Shown here: piece by piece, positions 1 to 9,006 of the stretch
How the letters are laid out: every line of letters begins with the position of its first letter
How positions within the stretch are numbered: the stretch's first letter is position 1
DNA from: an uncultured Granulosicoccaceae bacterium
GTDB taxonomy: Bacteria > Pseudomonadota > Gammaproteobacteria > Granulosicoccales > Granulosicoccaceae
Reading direction: 5' to 3'
DNA: 64,000 nt
Assembly: GCA_938041955.1 (NCBI GenBank)
Contig: CALISD010000010.1
Location: 100,103-164,102 of the forward strand
Notes under the pieces: model-generated
What the model saw: only the letters and a program-made list of their open reading frames with translations
The model's database searches: none
What the model was told of the DNA's origin: nothing
Program-made: the position numbers and the translations under genes

Positions 1-1
1 A

Positions 2-259
2 TTTGCAGATCGCATTCAAAATGAAACACCACTTAAGTCTATGGCTGTTGGCGTCATTATCGATCCACATCAAGCTGAAGAGATAGCAGCATCCGGCAAA
101 GCAGAGTTTGTGGCGCTTGGCAGAGAAATCATGCACGATCCCTTCTGGCCTCTTCGGGCCGCACTGGAACTAGGCGACGACCCGGATTATTCTTTGTGGC
201 CGCCACAGTACAAATGGGCTGTGGACAGACGTGCGCAGATTGCATCGTTGAACAAATAA
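2..259 (+). CDS. NADH:flavin oxidoreductase (Old Yellow Enzyme family), C-terminal end
   Basis: The reading frame is already open at the window edge, so only the last 85 codons are seen. The stretch A-L-G-R-E-I-M-H-D-P-F-W, preceded by a Gly/Ala/Glu-rich segment, is the C-terminal phosphate-binding part of the FMN-binding TIM barrel in OYE-like oxidoreductases. These enzymes reduce activated C=C bonds with NAD(P)H; the substrate cannot be judged from this piece. The gene converges on zipA across a 120-bp structured gap. The family call is good, the exact role open. Confidence 0.75.
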   Translation, partial: FADRIQNETPLKSMAVGVIIDPHQAEEIAASGKAEFVALGREIMHDPFWPLRAALELGDDPDYSLWPPQYKWAVDRRAQIASLNK

Positions 260-270
260 ACTGCAGGCGG

Positions 271-351
271 GCCTGTTGTATTCTTGTGGTAGGAGTTCGC
301 GCTCAACATACTGGTTGAGCACGAACGACAACGCCGATTGATGCAACAGGC
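271..351. repeat. Nested inverted repeats between convergent genes
   Basis: An outer 8-bp repeat (GCCTGTTG at 271-278, CAACAGGC at 344-351) encloses an inner hairpin: GTTCG-C-GCTCAAC (295-307), loop ATACTG, GTTGAGC-A-CGAAC (314-326), that is 12 paired bases with one mismatch. It lies between the stop codons of the OYE-type gene and zipA, where a bidirectional terminator would be expected. No T tract follows either arm, so classical intrinsic termination is not supported. It could instead be an mRNA 3' stabiliser or a dispersed repeat. Confidence 0.6.
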
Positions 352-379
352 GGCCCTGAATAGTTACAACACCTGTACG

Positions 380-1339
380 CTACGACGAATGCAACACTCG
401 CTTGGTACGGAAAACATATTGCTGTATATCTTCACGCATATGCTGAATCGTCTGCTTACTTAGCGGATTGCGATTTGCATCACGCAACTGTCCATTAAGC
501 TCTTCCGCCAAGCCACTTGCTTCTCTAATTAAAAAATCAAATGCAACATCAGCATCGAGCTCTATCGGTAAACGCATAAACAAAGTAATGCCGGGCGTTT
601 CGAATTTATCGAATCCTGCCTCATCAAAAGTGCCGGGCTTGACCATATTGGCAATTGAAAAGACCTTGTCTCCCTCGAGCGTGCAGTGATAAAGCGACAT
701 TCGACCGAACTTGTAACCATGCTGATCAAACAGTGCCTTAAGATCACTGCCATAAAATCTTCGGTCACGCTGAGCGACGACATGCACGCTGACGAGTTTT
801 TCTTCAAAACTATCTAGCTCAACAGGCTCTTCCTGGTAGGTTTCAAACTCTTCCGGAAAATTTCGCGCTGATTGATCTTCATCATCCGCCACGTACGCTG
901 ATTTCTTTACCGCACTTGCGAAACTGGGAGCTGAGCTCGCAACACTTCGATCATCACGATCAAGATCATCAAACTGATCGCTAATATCCAGCTCCACCTG
1001 CACTGAATCCAATTCGTAGGAATCATTGGATGGCAAAGCTGCATCTATCTCTTCATCACTAAGGAACGACTCATTAGAACGCTGATAGTCCTGATTATCG
1101 AACTGTGTAGCATATTCGCTGCTGTCATTTGACCCGGCACTCTGCCAGTCCGCCTCAGCATCATCAGTCAAAGTGACAGGATCACTAATAGGCACACTGA
1201 GTTCATCTAAAGAGGGATCGTAAGCGTCAGCGGCTGTGCGCTGATAAACGTCAGTCTTAACTTTTTTGCGACCCATCAGGTATGCAACGCCCAACAAAAC
1301 CACACCCGTCAAAACAAGTATCCAGCGAAAAAATTCCAT
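380..1339 (-). CDS. zipA: Cell division protein ZipA
   Basis: ZipA anchors FtsZ filaments to the inner membrane and helps recruit later divisome proteins. The roughly 319-residue product starts with a membrane helix (about residues 3-24, FFRWILVLTGVVLLGVAYLM), followed by a basic turn (GRKKVK). A long acidic Ser/Asp/Glu-rich linker leads to the globular FtsZ-binding domain from about residue 185 to the end. I chose the ATG at 1339 because AGG lies 6 bases upstream; a TTG two codons earlier is possible. It sits just downstream of smc on the same strand, the usual smc-zipA arrangement. The ligA gene that often follows is absent. Confidence 0.93.
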   Translation of the reverse strand: MEFFRWILVLTGVVLLGVAYLMGRKKVKTDVYQRTAADAYDPSLDELSVPISDPVTLTDDAEADWQSAGSNDSSEYATQFDNQDYQRSNESFLSDEEIDAALPSNDSYELDSVQVELDISDQFDDLDRDDRSVASSAPSFASAVKKSAYVADDEDQSARNFPEEFETYQEEPVELDSFEEKLVSVHVVAQRDRRFYGSDLKALFDQHGYKFGRMSLYHCTLEGDKVFSIANMVKPGTFDEAGFDKFETPGITLFMRLPIELDADVAFDFLIREASGLAEELNGQLRDANRNPLSKQTIQHMREDIQQYVFRTKRVLHSS

Positions 1340-1469
1340 CTGCAACCTGACCTTTTATTGAAGACTCACGACAGCGATAAGTTTACAAAACAAACTTTTG
1401 CGCGTCGATTGACGTTACGGAAATAAAGTATGTAATTACTACCTGTAGCTATGCGCATTCATAGCACTG

Positions 1470-4400
1470 CTAGGCAACAGCAAGCTCTACTGCTTCGTCA
1501 ACATCTACCGTCACCAAACGCGATACGCCGGGCTCCTGCATTGTGACTCCCATGAGCTGATTACTTAGCTCCATCGTAACTTTGTTGTGTGTAATAAAGA
1601 TGAACTGCACCTGGCTGGACATCTCTTCTACCATTTTTGCAAAACGGCTGACATTGGCGTCATCAAGTGGTGCATCGACCTCATCCAGCATGCAAAAAGG
1701 CGAAGGTCGCAAATGAAAGAAGGCAAATACCATCGCCACTGCTGTGAGTGCTTTTTCACCACCGGAAAGCAGTTGAATACTGGTAACACGCTTACCAGGA
1801 GGCCGCGCCATCACTGCCACGCCTGCTTCGAGCAAATCATCACCAATGAGTTCAAGCTTTGCCTCACCACCACCGAATAACTTGGGGAAGAGCTCTTGCA
1901 GCTTGGTATTCACAGCATCAAAGGTTTCACTGAACATAGTGCGGGTTTCACGATCAATTTTGTGAATCGCCTCTTCCAGTGTTTCCAGTGCATCCGTGAT
2001 GTCCTTAAATTGCTCATCCAGATATTCTTTGCGCTGCAATTGCTCTTGATACTCTTCTATGGCTGCAAGGTTGATAGGACCTAACTTCTGAATCTTTCTC
2101 TCCACCTCAGCGAGTTGCTCTGCCCAGACTTTAACACTGGCATCTTCTGGAATTGTCGGCAGTAGCTCTTCGCGATCAATCTCAGCTTCAACAAGCTGTT
2201 CATCAATGGTCTTTAGCCTCACCCGTGATTCCTGCGACTCCATGTTCACTTGCTGCAATAGCTCACGCGCTTGCGTTGCCGCCTGCTCTAGACGGTGTCT
2301 GTTTTGTTCTTGCTGGCGCTGCTGATTATCATGCTCTTCAAGCGCCTTGCGAGCAGATTGCAACGAAGATTCAATCTCACTGCGACTGCGCAGCAAGGTC
2401 AAGTGTTGCGTTTTAAGTCGCTCGATTTCACCGTTATCCGGCTGCTGCTGTGAATCAAGCTCTTTTCGTCTGGCATTGAGCTGTTCTAACTGACGAGTCA
2501 TGCGCTCGCGGTTCTGCTCAATCGATTCACGACCTGATTTCATTGACTCGAGCTTTACAATCGTGGCCTGGCCGGACTCACGCACCTGATCAAGCGCCTG
2601 GCGCGCTACGTTGCGCTGCTCAAGCACTTCCTGACGGCGTTCATCCATTTCAGCGAGTCGCTGCTGCAAATGATGCAACTGCTTTTCTGCCTCTTCAGCT
2701 CGCCTTGCAGCTTCCTGATGCTCACGCGTAGTACGCGATACGACGGCGTCGATCTCTTCCAGTTCGGAATCGACCTTAGATGCTCGTTCATCTGCCTGAT
2801 CAATCTGTGATCGTGCAGATTCTATCTTGCCGTTTATGGTGCTGATTTCCCGATGACGCGCATTGATCAGGGTTTGCAATTTATCGCGGTTGTTTTCGCG
2901 CTCGACGACCTGTTGTTTCTGTTGCTCCAGTGCTTCTTCTATCGATGTGATGTCTTGCTTTAGAAGCTTTACTTTCTGCTGCAGGCTTTCAAGTTCTTCC
3001 TGCCGCTCCAGAACACTGCCATTGCCATCGCTTGGGCGCACACACAACCAATGACGCCCCATCCATAAGCCATCACGAGTAACCACTGACTCACCGGGCT
3101 TAAGAGACTCTCTGGCCGCAAACGCTTCTTCGTTGTTCTCACATATTGTCACGCCATGCAATAACTCTGCGATGCCTGCGCGACTATTAACCACAGTGGC
3201 TAGCCACTTTTGCTCGTCATCGCCGGCATTATTTTTCACACCGTCTCGCAGTGCATTAACTCCGGCCTCTGGAAGGCTGCTGAGCTTTTTACTCAAAGCA
3301 TCAAAATCATCAACACAGATTGCATCAAGAAAATCACCGAGCACTACTTCAATGGCTTTTTCCCATCCGCTATCTATATCAAGAAGTTTTAACAGCGGCG
3401 GTGCATCTGCAAGGCCATTCTTTTCCAACCATTCAATTCGTTTCTTCTCACTGCCACCTGTAGCTGCTTGTTGCAAAGCTTGCAGTGATGCCAGTCGACC
3501 ATTACTGCTCTGTAGCTCTGTACGCTTGGTATCAAGCTGCTGTTCAGAAAAATTGACCTTTTCTTTTATTTGCGTCAACGCAATAGTGGCGCTATCAAGC
3601 TGGCCACGCATGGCCAGCTCCTCTGTACCTTTGCTTTTCTGGTCCGCCACCAACTCATTTAGGTTGGTATCTTCCCCGCGCTCTGAAAGCTCTGCTCTTT
3701 CACGCTGCAATCGCTCTTGTCTTAACTTTAGATCGGTAACATTCTTTTGTAACCCGCCAAGTCGAGAAGACTCGACCTGCGAGATCATTTCCTGTTCAGA
3801 GTGTTCGGAGTTCAGCTCTTCCCAGCTGGCCAGCCCATCCTGAAAATCACTCTCTGCTTTTTCGTAACGCTGCGTTGCTTCGAGTTGCTCACGTTCTATT
3901 TTGTCGCGCGTAGGGCCAGCCTCCGCCAATGCCTCTTCCACTTCCATGATGCGCTGAACATCGTCTTCGATGTTTGCCTTTATTTCAGTGGTTTCATCAT
4001 CGATGCGTTGCAATTCACGAGCACGCTTTTCACGCTCGTCGCGCGCATGCTGGATTGATTGTTCAGCACGAGTGATCTCTGCGCCCACTGCGTAGAATTT
4101 TCCCTGCACATCGTTAAGCTGCGCCTCAACTTCTGTGCGCTTATCGCGCATAATGGTGATATTTTCTTCAGCCTCAGCGCGCTTCTCATCAGCAATAGCA
4201 ACGTTGCTCTCGCGCTCTTGAAGGCGCGTATCAAAGGAATTGAGTGCATCCTGATACTCCAGCCAACGCAAACCCAATAGCTCACCGCGAAACTGCTTCT
4301 CATCAACCTTTAAGGTTCTATATTTTTCTGCAGTGCGAGACTGGCGCTGCAAATGTGCCAGTTGCTTATCGACTTCTTCGCGCAGGTCATTTAAGCGATC

Positions 4401-4973
4401 AAGGTTGTCACGGGTATGGCGAATTCTGTTTTCAGTCTCACGCCGACGCTCTTTGTATTTGGAAATCCCAGCCGCTTCTTCGAGGTAAACCCGCATCTCT
4501 TCAGGTTTGGCGTCGATCAGGCGCGAGATCATGCCCTGTTCGATAATTGCGTAACTACGCGGACCAAGACCCGTACCGAGAAAAATATCAGTGATATCCC
4601 GCCGACGGCACTTGGTACCATTCAAAAAATATTGTGACTGACCCTCGCGTGTTACTTGCCGACGTAAGGCTATTTCTGCGTAGCCTGCCCATTGGCCGCC
4701 AAGCTTGCCTTCGCTGTTATCGAATACCAATTCAACTGACGCCTGCCCGACAGGTTTACGCGAGGAAGATCCGGAGAAGATGACATCCGTCATGGATGCG
4801 CCACGCAAATGCTTGGCTGAAGACTCACCCATCACCCAGCGAACGGCGTCAATGGTGTTGGATTTACCACAGCCATTCGGCCCAACGATGCCGGTGAGGT
4901 TAGTAGAAAGCTGCAGCGTCGTCGGATCGACGAAAGACTTAAAGCCTGCTAGCTTGATTTTGCTCAATCGCAT
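1470..4973 (-). CDS. smc: Chromosome partition protein SMC
   Basis: SMC forms the ATP-driven loop-extruding complex with ScpA and ScpB that organises and segregates the chromosome. The 1167-residue length is normal. The Walker A motif GPNGCGKSN is at residues 31-39, and long Glu/Arg/Gln-rich coiled coils run on both sides of a hinge at about 500-650. Near the C-terminus come the ABC signature LLSGGEKALTAVAM and Walker B MLDEVDAPLDD. The gene starts at an ATG at 4973 and is followed by zipA after about 130 bp. Several long frames on the opposite strand are shadows of its coiled coils. Confidence 0.97.
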   Translation of the reverse strand: MRLSKIKLAGFKSFVDPTTLQLSTNLTGIVGPNGCGKSNTIDAVRWVMGESSAKHLRGASMTDVIFSGSSSRKPVGQASVELVFDNSEGKLGGQWAGYAEIALRRQVTREGQSQYFLNGTKCRRRDITDIFLGTGLGPRSYAIIEQGMISRLIDAKPEEMRVYLEEAAGISKYKERRRETENRIRHTRDNLDRLNDLREEVDKQLAHLQRQSRTAEKYRTLKVDEKQFRGELLGLRWLEYQDALNSFDTRLQERESNVAIADEKRAEAEENITIMRDKRTEVEAQLNDVQGKFYAVGAEITRAEQSIQHARDEREKRARELQRIDDETTEIKANIEDDVQRIMEVEEALAEAGPTRDKIEREQLEATQRYEKAESDFQDGLASWEELNSEHSEQEMISQVESSRLGGLQKNVTDLKLRQERLQRERAELSERGEDTNLNELVADQKSKGTEELAMRGQLDSATIALTQIKEKVNFSEQQLDTKRTELQSSNGRLASLQALQQAATGGSEKKRIEWLEKNGLADAPPLLKLLDIDSGWEKAIEVVLGDFLDAICVDDFDALSKKLSSLPEAGVNALRDGVKNNAGDDEQKWLATVVNSRAGIAELLHGVTICENNEEAFAARESLKPGESVVTRDGLWMGRHWLCVRPSDGNGSVLERQEELESLQQKVKLLKQDITSIEEALEQQKQQVVERENNRDKLQTLINARHREISTINGKIESARSQIDQADERASKVDSELEEIDAVVSRTTREHQEAARRAEEAEKQLHHLQQRLAEMDERRQEVLEQRNVARQALDQVRESGQATIVKLESMKSGRESIEQNRERMTRQLEQLNARRKELDSQQQPDNGEIERLKTQHLTLLRSRSEIESSLQSARKALEEHDNQQRQQEQNRHRLEQAATQARELLQQVNMESQESRVRLKTIDEQLVEAEIDREELLPTIPEDASVKVWAEQLAEVERKIQKLGPINLAAIEEYQEQLQRKEYLDEQFKDITDALETLEEAIHKIDRETRTMFSETFDAVNTKLQELFPKLFGGGEAKLELIGDDLLEAGVAVMARPPGKRVTSIQLLSGGEKALTAVAMVFAFFHLRPSPFCMLDEVDAPLDDANVSRFAKMVEEMSSQVQFIFITHNKVTMELSNQLMGVTMQEPGVSRLVTVDVDEAVELAVA

Positions 4974-5153
4974 TTATGGCGGCCAAAACACGTAGACTGA
5001 TATAATCGCGAATCATAGCGTGACGCGGCAGGTTTTTCTTCATTCTTTTTTAGATTTTCATTTGCTTACGACTTTGCAAATCAGAACAATCTTATATGTA
5101 TCTTTAATGCTTCAATCTGTACCATTTTTGATACAAACTTACTGGGGATTTCT

Positions 5154-6005
5154 GTGCTTTGCTCACTGCGTTTTTTTTCTACTGCCCTCCTATTCTGCCT
5201 GACCGTCGCGACAACAGCGTCGGCGGCTTCGACATCGGATCACTTTCGTCTCCCCACCGTGCAGCATACCCCCGGTGGCGTTGCGATTATTGATCTTGGC
5301 GAAAGGGATGCCGCCGCACCAACTGCAACGTTCAACGATATTCCCGTCGCTGTGGTCAACACAAACCAGGGCTATCGCGCACTGGTCGGCATTCCACTAT
5401 CAACCAAGCCGGGATGGCACACTTTAAAAATTAAATACGCCGACGGCGCCAGTGCGCTGCATGAGTTTGAGGTCGAATCAAAAGATTACCCTGAGCAACA
5501 CATCACCATAAAGAACAAACGCCAGGTCAATCCCAATGAAACCGATATGGTGCGTATCAAGAAAGACCGCACCTCAATTGCCAATGCGAAACGCTACCGA
5601 CACGATGCAACACTGGGCCTCAGATTTGATTTACCCACAGAGGGCATTCGCAGTAGCTCATTTGGCTCCAGACGATTCTTCAACAAGCAGCCTCGCAATC
5701 CACACGGCGGTATGGACATCGCCGCTCCTGAAGGCACACCTGTCTACGCACCAGCTGACGGATACGTCGTTGAGGCCAGCGATTACTTTTTCAGTGGCAA
5801 CTGCATATTCCTTGGCCACGGCCAGGGACTGCAAACCTTCTATGCGCACCTGAGCAAAATCGATGTAAAGCCTGGCGAAATGGTCAAACGCGGGCAGAAG
5901 ATCGGTGAAGTCGGGGCAACAGGCAGAGTCACCGGCGCCCACCTGCACTGGTCAGTGGGTTTAAATCGAACCTGGGTAGATCCGGAGCTGTTTCTGGTCG
6001 AGTAA
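5154..6005 (+). CDS. M23 family metallopeptidase (LytM-type murein endopeptidase)
   Basis: A secreted cell-wall peptidase of 283 residues. A clear signal peptide (residues 1-25, ending TTASA) exports it to the periplasm. The C-terminal LytM domain has the zinc ligands H184 and D188 (HGGMD) and the HLH motif at 263-265, so it looks catalytically intact and should cut peptidoglycan cross-links. The N-terminal 140 residues are an all-beta region of unknown role. The GTG start at 5154 is preceded by GGGGA at good spacing. It is transcribed away from smc and stands alone. Confidence 0.88.
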   Translation: MLCSLRFFSTALLFCLTVATTASAASTSDHFRLPTVQHTPGGVAIIDLGERDAAAPTATFNDIPVAVVNTNQGYRALVGIPLSTKPGWHTLKIKYADGASALHEFEVESKDYPEQHITIKNKRQVNPNETDMVRIKKDRTSIANAKRYRHDATLGLRFDLPTEGIRSSSFGSRRFFNKQPRNPHGGMDIAAPEGTPVYAPADGYVVEASDYFFSGNCIFLGHGQGLQTFYAHLSKIDVKPGEMVKRGQKIGEVGATGRVTGAHLHWSVGLNRTWVDPELFLVE

Positions 6006-6150
6006 CCACTCAACGATTCTCGTGACAGCGTTCGCGTAATTCATCAGTGCGGTACTCGAACCCCAATCTGAAGCACTGAATCGCAACCCGATACAACAGT
6101 TTTCCTCAAGTAACAATTGCCCCGGCCGTTACAGTGCCCCAGAGCGTACA

Positions 6151-6169
6151 GACACTTACCGTAAGTGTC
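6151..6169. repeat. Perfect 8-bp inverted repeat upstream of the metalloprotease
   Basis: GACACTTA at 6151-6158 and TAAGTGTC at 6162-6169 flank a 3-base centre. The site is 80 bp upstream of the astacin-type gene and about 20 bp upstream of a TATAAA-like -10 box near 6190. Its place and symmetry fit a repressor or activator operator; no regulator can be named. Confidence 0.4.
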
Positions 6170-6249
6170 CGTGCCCAATGCTTGGTGACTATAAAAATTA
6201 TTAACACACCAGGCAAATTAAAAGCCCAACAAAGGCCAGGGGTTGAGTT

Positions 6250-7653
6250 TTGAAGATTTGTTTATTCAGTATTACACCGCGCAGTGCACTAGCGCTGTCA
6301 GTGATATGTACATCACTGACATCAGTCAATGCATTTGCCGAAAACGATGAGTCTGCACACGCTGCAAATCATCCGTCCGACAGTTTCTCGCAAGTTATCG
6401 TGCCCATGGCATTCCGCAATGGTGAGACTCACCTGCGAGTGTTGGACAACATCAATGGTGTTGCCATTGCCGAGGGAGATATAATTTTCGGCGATGCTGA
6501 ACAATACTTTTATCACAGCAAGCAGCGCTCAATTCGCGGCCTGAGTAACTATATCTATGGAACGGTTTGGCCGAACGGCGTCGTACCTTATAGCATCAGT
6601 GATCAGCTTTCGGCTTCAGCGGTAGCCAAAGTCTACGCGGCGATCGAGAGTTGGAATGCGACCGGTGCAGTCACACTGGTTGAACGAACCGCCAGTACAG
6701 CGACCGCTTACCCTAACTATATAGATTTCATAGATGCCAATCAGTGTGCGTCATGGGTTGGCTTTCAGAATACCGGTGCGCAAAGCATTTACACCGGGGA
6801 CAAATGCAGTGAAGGCAGTATGATTCATGAAATCGGTCATGCCTTGGGACTATTGCATGAGCACACCCGACCTGATCGAGATAACTATGTTCAGATCAAC
6901 TGGGACAGCATCAGCACCGATAAAACCCATAACTTTGACATACTGACTGATGCCATTACCTTAGGTGAGTACGACTATTCATCTATCATGCACTATGGCA
7001 CACACTTTTTCTCCGCCGACGGCAGGGAAACCATCACGGCGCTACAAAACAGTGATGCGAAAATCGGCCAAAGGGAGTTCATCAGTGACGGCGACAAGCA
7101 ATCTGTTATAGAACTTTATCAAAGTGAGCTTTCCATTGTCAGTGCAGCACCAAACAACGCTGTTGCAGGTGCGGATATGCAGCTTGATATGTTTGTCACC
7201 AACAATTCGGACATGGGTGCTAACCGGGTGTCACTCCGTACCAGTGTTCCGGCAGAATCTAAGCTGGTTTCTTTTTCTTCGTCAAGCTGGATTTGTCAGC
7301 AAGCTGGCGCAGGCGAAGATGTGGTCTGCCAAACATCGGTCTTGGCAAAGAATGCCAACTCGTCAGTGTCTTTGAATCTGACAACGCCTGCGTCAACCGG
7401 GGACGTTTCATTTACGGCTGTACTGGACTCGAGTACATTTGATACAGATCAATCAAACAATACCGATCAATCCAGCACCACTCTGGTCGCGACTTCAAAC
7501 GATGTTTCCGGTAACGAGAAAGCCGCAGCTCAGCCACAACCTGCATTTGCAGCTGCAACAGCTGAACCTGTTAGTTCAGGGGGTAGTTCAGGGGGTGGTT
7601 CATTCGGTCTAATGGGCTTGCTGTTGGTATTGTTTCGCCGAAAGATGATATAG
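6250..7653 (+). CDS. Astacin-type (M12A) zinc metalloprotease with CARDB/DUF11-like domain and GlyGly-CTERM tail
   Basis: A secreted protease of 467 residues. A signal peptide covers about residues 1-31 (ends NAFAEN). The zinc motif is H193-E-I-G-H197 followed by H203 in HEIGHALGLLHEH, with R-P-D next, and the Met-turn is SIMHYG (M247, Y249); this is the astacin signature. From about 300 to 420 comes a beta-sandwich domain resembling DUF11/CARDB repeats. The last 27 residues are a Gly/Ser run, a hydrophobic segment and RRK, matching GlyGly-CTERM sorting signals cut by rhombosortase. The TTG start is supported by AGGGG with a 7-base spacer. No rhombosortase gene lies in this window. Confidence 0.85.
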   Translation: MKICLFSITPRSALALSVICTSLTSVNAFAENDESAHAANHPSDSFSQVIVPMAFRNGETHLRVLDNINGVAIAEGDIIFGDAEQYFYHSKQRSIRGLSNYIYGTVWPNGVVPYSISDQLSASAVAKVYAAIESWNATGAVTLVERTASTATAYPNYIDFIDANQCASWVGFQNTGAQSIYTGDKCSEGSMIHEIGHALGLLHEHTRPDRDNYVQINWDSISTDKTHNFDILTDAITLGEYDYSSIMHYGTHFFSADGRETITALQNSDAKIGQREFISDGDKQSVIELYQSELSIVSAAPNNAVAGADMQLDMFVTNNSDMGANRVSLRTSVPAESKLVSFSSSSWICQQAGAGEDVVCQTSVLAKNANSSVSLNLTTPASTGDVSFTAVLDSSTFDTDQSNNTDQSSTTLVATSNDVSGNEKAAAQPQPAFAAATAEPVSSGGSSGGGSFGLMGLLLVLFRRKMI

Positions 7654-7755
7654 ATTTGTGTCGCGCGACTCGTTATTGGCATCGCGCGTCGTTATCAGTA
7701 ACGATACCCGTATTAGTACCCGCATAGAGTGGGTGCTGCCAATAGTAGGAACTGG

Positions 7756-7781
7756 CACAGCCCTCCATTCCGGTGGCTGTG
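7756..7781. repeat. Hairpin between the metalloprotease and lpxB
   Basis: CACAGCC (7756-7762) pairs with GGCTGTG (7775-7781). It lies 36 bp before the chosen lpxB start and could form in the lpxB leader or mark the end of the upstream transcript. There is no T tract. Confidence 0.3.
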
Positions 7782-7817
7782 ATAACCTTCCATCATTGGA
7801 TTCTTAACAGTACCTCA

Positions 7818-8999
7818 ATGAAAGTAATGATCAGCGCTGGCGAGGCGTCGGGCGACATGCATGCAGCAGGTGTCGTCGATGCACTAGTCGCAATCGCATC
7901 GGACGCGGCACCCGACTCAACTCCGATTGAGTTTTTCGGTATGGGTGGAAACCGCCTGGCGGACACCGGCATGGAGATCCTCGTTGACGTGGATAAGAAT
8001 GCCGTGATGGGGCTATTAGAGGTGCTCCACAAATACCCTGCCCTGCGAGCAAATTTATCAACTCTGCGTAACGCCCTATCAGAACGTCGCCCGGACATCC
8101 TGGTACTGGTCGACTATCCGCACTTCAATATGAAGCTCGCTACCACCGCCAAGTCTCTTGGCATTCCAGTGCTTTTCTTTATCGCACCAAAAGTGTGGGC
8201 ATCACGCGCCGGTCGTATTGCAGAACTCAGCAAGCTCGTCGATCACATGGCATTGATTCTGCCGTTTGAAAAAAAGATTTTTGACGATGCGCAGATAGCC
8301 TGCTCCTATGTCGGCAATCCATTAATGGATAACAAATCACTGATTGAGGCCGCAAGTAGCACTCCTTCTGATAAGAGCGCGACGAAGCGAATCGCACTGC
8401 TGCCTGGCAGTCGCAAAAGTGAAATCAGCATGCTATTACCTCCGATGCTGAAAGCTTGTGAAAATCTGGCTAAGCAGCATACAGAGATAGAATTCGTTCT
8501 GCCGGTCGCCGAAACTATCGAACTTACGCTACTGGAAAAAATGGCCAATGATTGCGATGCGAGCGTTACCTTCATACAGTCAACGGACTACGAAATTCTT
8601 GCTACTTGCGATGCTGCGTTAGTCGCCTCCGGCACTGCCACTTTGGAGTTAGCTATTCTTGGTGTACCCATGGTGGTTATTTATAAACTCAAACCACTGA
8701 GCTACAAGGTATTAAAGCGCTGGCTAACAATAGAACATATAAGCCTGGTTAACATCATCGCTGACAAACGCGTGGTGCCTGAACTTCTGCAAGATGAAGT
8801 GACAGAAGAGAATCTCACGGCAGAGATAAACACGCTTCTCATGAACAAAGAAACCAACAACGAGCAATTGACAGGGCTGGCGTCGGTATACAAACAACTT
8901 GGCTCTCAAGGCGCAAGCAAGCGAACCGCAGAATTGATTTTGTCTCTGGTGAATAAAGCCAGATCAGATGCCAACGTCAAAGATATCGCCTGCACGTAG
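7818..8999 (+). CDS. lpxB: Lipid-A-disaccharide synthase
   Basis: LpxB joins UDP-2,3-diacylglucosamine and lipid X to make the lipid A disaccharide at the inner membrane. The 393-residue protein begins MKVMISAGEASGDMHAAG, the family's N-terminal signature, which is why I prefer the ATG at 7818 over the in-frame GTG at 7773; neither has a good ribosome-binding site. It carries the family's LPGSRKSEI motif near the middle and an ASGTATLELAI nucleotide-sugar-binding motif. In most relatives lpxB directly follows lpxA on the same strand; here it faces lpxA with only 7 bp between the stop codons. Confidence 0.95.
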   Translation: MKVMISAGEASGDMHAAGVVDALVAIASDAAPDSTPIEFFGMGGNRLADTGMEILVDVDKNAVMGLLEVLHKYPALRANLSTLRNALSERRPDILVLVDYPHFNMKLATTAKSLGIPVLFFIAPKVWASRAGRIAELSKLVDHMALILPFEKKIFDDAQIACSYVGNPLMDNKSLIEAASSTPSDKSATKRIALLPGSRKSEISMLLPPMLKACENLAKQHTEIEFVLPVAETIELTLLEKMANDCDASVTFIQSTDYEILATCDAALVASGTATLELAILGVPMVVIYKLKPLSYKVLKRWLTIEHISLVNIIADKRVVPELLQDEVTEENLTAEINTLLMNKETNNEQLTGLASVYKQLGSQGASKRTAELILSLVNKARSDANVKDIACT

Positions 9000-9006
9000 T
9001 TCGAGT

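Noticed and set aside
3133..3843. Long plus-strand open frame (236 codons) opposite smc
   Set aside because: It is antisense to the SMC hinge and coiled-coil region; its Ser/Cys/Arg-rich composition is the usual shadow of a Glu/Gln/Leu-rich coding strand, and there is no ribosome-binding site.
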